Assembly (NCBI GenBank): GCA_964469555.1
Contig: CAYYAQ010000181.1
Coordinates: 1-10,658 of the forward strand
Origin: CAYYAQ01 sp964469555
GTDB lineage: Bacteria > Planctomycetota > UBA1135 > UBA2386
Length of the DNA: 10,658 bases
Reading direction: 5' to 3'
A program made the translations under genes and the position numbers. Below are positions 7,256-10,658 of this stretch, piece by piece (position 1 is the stretch's first letter; the number at the start of each line of letters is the position of its first letter). A model generated the notes under the pieces. That model had not been told where the DNA came from, made no database searches, and saw only the letters and a list, made by a program, of their open reading frames with translations.

Positions 7256-8172
7256 GCGTCCGCGCGCACGGCGTCGAGTTCCGCGGAGGTCGAGACCGCG
7301 ACTGATTCGATCCCCTCGGTTTCGATGCCGCGTGCGATGTTGGCCGCCATTCGGCTCAGCGTCGGCTTCGGACCGAATTCGACGAACCGCGTCACGCCGG
7401 CGTCCTGGATCATCCGTTCGATGCTCGTCTGCCACAGCACGGATCCAGCGAACTGTCGCCGCAGAGCATCGCGAGCCGCATCGGCCGTCGTGACCGGCGC
7501 CGCATCCACGTTGCAGTAGATCGGGAACGCGGGATCCTGCATCTCGACACCGTCGAGCACTTCGGCGTACTGGACCGCCGCGTCGCGCAGCATGGAAGAG
7601 TGAAAAGGCACGGACACGGACAGCCGCATCGCCCTCTTGCCCAGGATCTCGACGGCCTGGTCCATGGCCGCGGTCTCGCCGGAGAGCACGATCTGCCCGG
7701 GGGCGTTGATGTTGGCGATCTCACAGACCCCCGCGTCGATCTTGGCGATGAACTCCTCCGCTTCCGCGACGCTCATCTTGCGCAGCACGACCATGCCACC
7801 CGTCCCGACGGGGACCGCATCCTGCATGAACTGGGCTCGCTGTCGAACAAGGCGCAACGCGTCCCCGAACTGAAACGTCCCCGCAGCGGTCAGCGCCGTG
7901 TACTCCCCGAGGGAGTGACCGGCAGCCAGCTCCGGAGTCTGCCCGAGCGCGCGGAACGCGGCGGTGGACACGGCGAGGGTCGCAGGCTGGGTGTTCGTGG
8001 TGAGTCCCAGTTGCTCATCCGGGCCCTCAAAGCACAACGTAGAGAGCGATTCGCCGAGCGCGGCGTCAGCCTCGGCGAACACTTCCCTGGCTACGTCGTG
8101 GTGCTCGGCCAGGTCCTTGCCCATGCCGGCGAACTGCGAGCCCTGGCCAGTGAAAAGGAAAGCTGTCTTCAT
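7252..8172 (-). CDS. fabD: Malonyl-CoA:ACP transacylase FabD
   Basis: A 306-residue cytosolic enzyme that moves malonyl from CoA to acyl carrier protein, feeding type II fatty acid synthesis. Signatures: FLFTGQGSQFAGMGKDL (5-21, oxyanion-hole GQGSQ), GHSLGEYTAL (85-94) with nucleophile Ser87, QRAQFMQ (111-117) with the substrate-binding Arg112, NAPGQIVLSG (156-165) and SVPFHSSML (187-195) with catalytic His191. Length is normal (E. coli 309). ATG at 8172 is right because the GQGSQ motif follows the expected few residues. No strong Shine-Dalgarno is seen, and a 69-bp gap separates it from the gene before. The other fab genes often found with it (fabH, fabG, acpP) are absent; instead it is joined to lpxK by a 4-base overlap. 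This ties acyl supply to lipid A synthesis in one transcript. Confidence 0.97.
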   Translation of the reverse strand: MKTAFLFTGQGSQFAGMGKDLAEHHDVAREVFAEADAALGESLSTLCFEGPDEQLGLTTNTQPATLAVSTAAFRALGQTPELAAGHSLGEYTALTAAGTFQFGDALRLVRQRAQFMQDAVPVGTGGMVVLRKMSVAEAEEFIAKIDAGVCEIANINAPGQIVLSGETAAMDQAVEILGKRAMRLSVSVPFHSSMLRDAAVQYAEVLDGVEMQDPAFPIYCNVDAAPVTTADAARDALRRQFAGSVLWQTSIERMIQDAGVTRFVEFGPKPTLSRMAANIARGIETEGIESVAVSTSAELDAVRADA

Positions 8173-8241
8173 GCCGCCGGAGTCTCGGCGGGGGTCTCGG
8201 CCCGCGCAAGCACGAGCCGGATTCCTGGCCGGCGAACCACC

Positions 8242-9084
8242 CTATTTTGGCGGCTTGCCCCCGGTCCCTGGGGGTGTCGACTCCTGCGTCTCCGCGGACC
8301 TTGCGGTCTTCTTCTTCTTCTTCTCCGCGGTCTCCTTGTAGGCGATGATCTTTTCGTGCGCCGTGGCCGCGATCTTCCAGGACTCGAAGATCTTTTCGAA
8401 CCGTCGCTCCTTCTCGTTCGGATAGACGCCCACGGTGATGCGACGTAGCTTCAGTCGTGCGATCTTCTCCGCTCCCCAGCCCTCGATCGGCGGGAACTCC
8501 TGCAGCAGCTTCAACTGAGCGACCTTGAGATCCGGCGGCGCCTTGAGATCCGGCGGCGCATCGCGGTCGTCGATCTTGCCGACTTCCCCTTTCTCCTCCA
8601 GTTTGATCTTCGCCGCGATTCGCTGTCGCCTCGCTTCCTGCATTCGACGGTAGTTCTCCTGAGTGTCGGACAGTTCCTGCGCGAGTTTCATCTCGAGCGC
8701 CTTCACCTGGGCGTCACTCAGCTTGGTTCCGATCGAGTAGTGCTCGATCTGCTCGTATCGCAAAAACACGTACGAAGTGGTTCCGACGGAATACCAGATG
8801 CGCATCCCTGCCCGCTTGTCATCGATGTTGACCGCGGACACGAAGTCGATGCCGTCGTGCAGTTCGACGAACCTACCGTTCTTGACGACCCCCTTCAGCC
8901 GGTTGCCGTTCTTGAGCTTCACTCTCACGTACACGTTGAGCTTGCGGATCTTGCCGTCCCGCATGGCCTTGCGCATGGCCTCGACCTTCTTCCTGATCTT
9001 CTCCTTCGCAGCCTCGCTCTTGTCCTGCGTGGGTGCGGCAGCGGCGACGAGACAACAGATGGCGATCGTGAGCAGTGATTTCAT
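8242..9084 (-). CDS. Exported protein of unknown function, 280 residues
   Basis: I do not recognise this family. The N-terminus MKSLLTIAICCLVAAAAPTQ looks like a Sec signal peptide with cleavage near AAA-PTQ. The cysteines at 10-11 do not fit a lipobox well, so it is probably not a lipoprotein. Then come a basic helix (about 22-48), a strand-rich segment VYVRVKLKNGNRLKGVVKNGRFVEL (51-75) that resembles small SH3/Sm-like barrels, a helical, charged, coiled-coil-prone stretch (about 122-165), a perfect six-residue tandem repeat APPDLK (176-187), a second alpha/beta part (190-255) and a disordered Lys/Pro tail. The start is ATG at 9084, backed by AAAGGAG upstream and by the signal peptide; an in-frame extension to 9165 lacks both. 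It precedes fabD by 69 bp, but whether it belongs to the envelope operon is unclear. Confidence 0.8.
   Translation of the reverse strand: MKSLLTIAICCLVAAAAPTQDKSEAAKEKIRKKVEAMRKAMRDGKIRKLNVYVRVKLKNGNRLKGVVKNGRFVELHDGIDFVSAVNIDDKRAGMRIWYSVGTTSYVFLRYEQIEHYSIGTKLSDAQVKALEMKLAQELSDTQENYRRMQEARRQRIAAKIKLEEKGEVGKIDDRDAPPDLKAPPDLKVAQLKLLQEFPPIEGWGAEKIARLKLRRITVGVYPNEKERRFEKIFESWKIAATAHEKIIAYKETAEKKKKKTARSAETQESTPPGTGGKPPK
8523..8558. repeat. 18-bp perfect tandem duplication inside the exported-protein gene
   Basis: Two identical 18-bp units (8523-8540 and 8541-8558) lie in frame and encode the doubled APPDLK hexapeptide. Being perfect at the DNA level, the duplication looks recent or prone to slippage. 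It falls in a Pro-rich linker where length change would be tolerated. Confidence 0.9.
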
Positions 9085-9201
9085 GATTCTCTCTCTCCTT
9101 TCGTTATCGGCCTCGCGCGCGTCCGACTCCGACAAATTCAAAGATCTTCCCGCCACGGACACCACGGTGTCATGGCCCCGTCGCTGCCGGGGCGACCAGA
9201 A
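9085..9201 (-). promoter_or_regulatory. 117-bp gap with ribosome binding site and two hairpins
   Basis: On the minus strand this gap carries AAAGGAG (9101-9095), 10 nt before the ATG of the exported-protein gene. Just after the upstream gene there is a 6-bp GC stem, GCCCCG/CGGGGC (9175-9193, 7-base loop), and then a second inverted repeat, GACACCACGGTGTC (9158-9171). Neither is followed by a U-run. They may end or attenuate the upstream transcript. I see no convincing -35/-10 promoter. Confidence 0.45.
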
Positions 9202-10658
9202 TTAGTACACCTGCAGGCTCTCGGTGATCGCGCGGAACCACACTTGCCTGGCGCGGAAGCGTGATTCCGCTTCGGCGCGGCTCGAGCCCGTCACCACGCA
9301 CTGGAGGAGCAGGTGCCGATGCGCCAGGGTCAGCCGAGTCCATCTCTCCCGCGTCCACAGACCATCGCGAGTCCGGAACAACCAGTGTTCGTTGGTGCCC
9401 TCGATCTTCGCCCCACCGGACGTTGCCACAGGAGTCACCTCCGACCCCGAGGCGGGTATCCCCCTTCGCCACAACTCGGTGCCAGCGGTCAGCTGCATGC
9501 GGATCGCGTCGGTATCTCCCGAGCCATCGACACAACCGGTCAGCGTGACCCAGTGATCCGCCAGACTCAGCTTCGTCCTTGACGGTCGCAGCTCGAGTTG
9601 CAGTTCCGTCACGCCTCCGACGAGCTTGGTCATTCTCGTGTTCTGAGCCGGGGCAAAATCGACGCGCAACCGGGCCTGCTTGTATCGCCCATTCTCGATC
9701 ACCCCGAGGTCCGGGCGCGACGACGGCATCATCCGGACGACGCGCATTCCCTCAGCGGTGCGACGCAACATGATCCGCATCCGCCAGTCCGCGACCACCC
9801 TCTCCTCGCGAATCCCACCAGCGTGGTGCCAGTGCAGTCGGACCTCGACCGTCACCACATCGCCGACGGCAGTGACGTCGAGGACCGTCGCGTCGGAATA
9901 GGACGGCAGCGCTCGCGCCTTGCGGAGAATCTCCGCCCGCCCCCATCCCTGCGGAGCGAAACGGCAGTCCTCCGCGAGCAATCCCCCGAGCGCCTCGGCA
10001 TCACCCGCCGCGAGGGCTGCGAACAGATCGGCGACGACTCGCGACGTCGATGCGATCGCCGGCCAGCGGTCCGTCATGGCACCATCGCAGCGGAAGCGGA
10101 CGACAGCGTGTTCGACTGGGTCCGCGACACCGATCTCGACCGACCGATGCCAGATCAGCACAGGCGCCTCGTTCAGGTAGTACTGTTCGGCTGGCTCAGG
10201 CCAGACTTCGTCGACGAAACTACCTGCCGGCAACTCGACGCGATGGGTCGACACCCTCTTCCGGTTCGCCAGGGGCACCGTCAAGTTGTGTGAGTCTCGC
10301 GACGCGAACAAGCCGGTGATCGGTTCGAGGCGTCGGTGCACAGTGAGACGGACGGGTCCAGGCCGGTCCGCGATCTCCAACCGATGACCGCGACCGTCGC
10401 CGTTCGGTTTGAGTTCGAGACGGTTGCCCGACGTGTCCTTCGCCAGGCCCGAGGTCTGGCGAAAGCCCTCGAATATCGGGAAATCGAGGCGCCGCACACC
10501 CCGACCGATCTGGAAGTTCTGCACCAGCTGCACGCGACCGTCCTTGCCGATCGTCCACGTGTTGACGACGAACTCTTGCTTGCCGGCAGCCAGCGTGGAC
10601 AGACGGGCCTCGACCCGACCATTCGCCTTGCCGTCATCATCGGCCGGCACGAATCTGG
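9202..10658 (-). CDS. Large protein of unknown family with a central NTF2/SnoaL-like segment, 5' end beyond window
   Basis: An open frame of 484 residues with no stop before the window edge. The internal GTG at 10650 is not a supported start, so the N-terminus is probably missing. I recognise no full-length family. The first part is strand-rich (for example NTWTIGKDGRVQLVQNFQIG), like an extracytoplasmic beta-sandwich. The middle, starting at VVADLFAALAAGDAEALGGL and running to about MRVVRMMPSS, has the helix-then-curved-sheet pattern of NTF2/SnoaL-like domains, including a repeated R/E-VVADWRM strand pattern. The last part, ending in LLLQCVVTGSSRAEAESRF and AITESLQVY, resembles the end of PsbP/DUF1795-like beta domains, but this is weak. 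No enzyme motif is evident. Stop TAA at 9204-9202, 117 bp before the exported-protein gene. The missing N-terminus prevents judging export. Confidence 0.75.
   Translation of the reverse strand, partial: RFVPADDDGKANGRVEARLSTLAAGKQEFVVNTWTIGKDGRVQLVQNFQIGRGVRRLDFPIFEGFRQTSGLAKDTSGNRLELKPNGDGRGHRLEIADRPGPVRLTVHRRLEPITGLFASRDSHNLTVPLANRKRVSTHRVELPAGSFVDEVWPEPAEQYYLNEAPVLIWHRSVEIGVADPVEHAVVRFRCDGAMTDRWPAIASTSRVVADLFAALAAGDAEALGGLLAEDCRFAPQGWGRAEILRKARALPSYSDATVLDVTAVGDVVTVEVRLHWHHAGGIREERVVADWRMRIMLRRTAEGMRVVRMMPSSRPDLGVIENGRYKQARLRVDFAPAQNTRMTKLVGGVTELQLELRPSRTKLSLADHWVTLTGCVDGSGDTDAIRMQLTAGTELWRRGIPASGSEVTPVATSGGAKIEGTNEHWLFRTRDGLWTRERWTRLTLAHRHLLLQCVVTGSSRAEAESRFRARQVWFRAITESLQVY

Noticed and set aside
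6248..7435. Longer lpxK start adding 60 residues
   Set aside because: The extra part is Arg-rich, lies inside fabD coding sequence, and has no counterpart in LpxK. The GTG at 7255 gives the family length.
8242..9165. Longer start for the exported protein
   Set aside because: It would bury the signal peptide 27 residues in and ignore the strong Shine-Dalgarno before 9084.

Overview
This is a high-GC bacterial window in which every convincing gene lies on the minus strand. The reading order is therefore from high to low coordinates. The content (lipid A and heptose genes, hence a Gram-negative-type envelope, plus a deoxyhypusine-synthase-like protein, a large bacterial SNF2 ATPase and signal-peptide proteins of unknown family) would fit a Planctomycetota or deltaproteobacterial-type (Myxococcota-like) genome. 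Planctomycetota is my weak preference. No rRNA or other marker gene is present to settle it.

In transcription order: (1) 10658-9202 holds a large protein of unknown family, cut by the window edge, with an NTF2/SnoaL-like segment in its middle. (2) 9084-8242 encodes a 280-residue exported protein of unknown function with a strong ribosome binding site. (3) Then comes a compact envelope cluster: fabD (malonyl-CoA:ACP transacylase, 8172-7252), lpxK (lipid A 4'-kinase, 7255-6248, overlapping fabD as GTGA), a deoxyhypusine-synthase-like gene (6239-5289) and bifunctional hldE (5289-3841, overlapping as TAGTG). A stand-alone HldE-type nucleotidyltransferase paralogue (3745-3233, TTG start) follows 95 bp later. 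(4) A 447-bp non-coding stretch carries five perfect copies of a 10-bp repeat. (5) The window ends with the N-terminal ~928 residues of a SNF2-family ATPase with a very acidic insert; its C-terminus lies beyond position 1.

The fabD-lpxK-DHS-like-hldE block is tightly packed and probably co-translated. Its known members work in fatty-acid supply, lipid A phosphorylation and ADP-heptose synthesis, so it looks like a lipopolysaccharide inner-core/lipid A unit. The odd member is the DHS-like protein. It lacks the C-terminal Trp-Gly-Lys lysine motif of true deoxyhypusine synthase, and bacteria have no eIF5A substrate. An NAD-dependent role in envelope or polyamine chemistry is the most interesting open question here. 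The very long open frames on the plus strand opposite the SNF2 gene and hldE are GC-rich antisense shadows, not genes.
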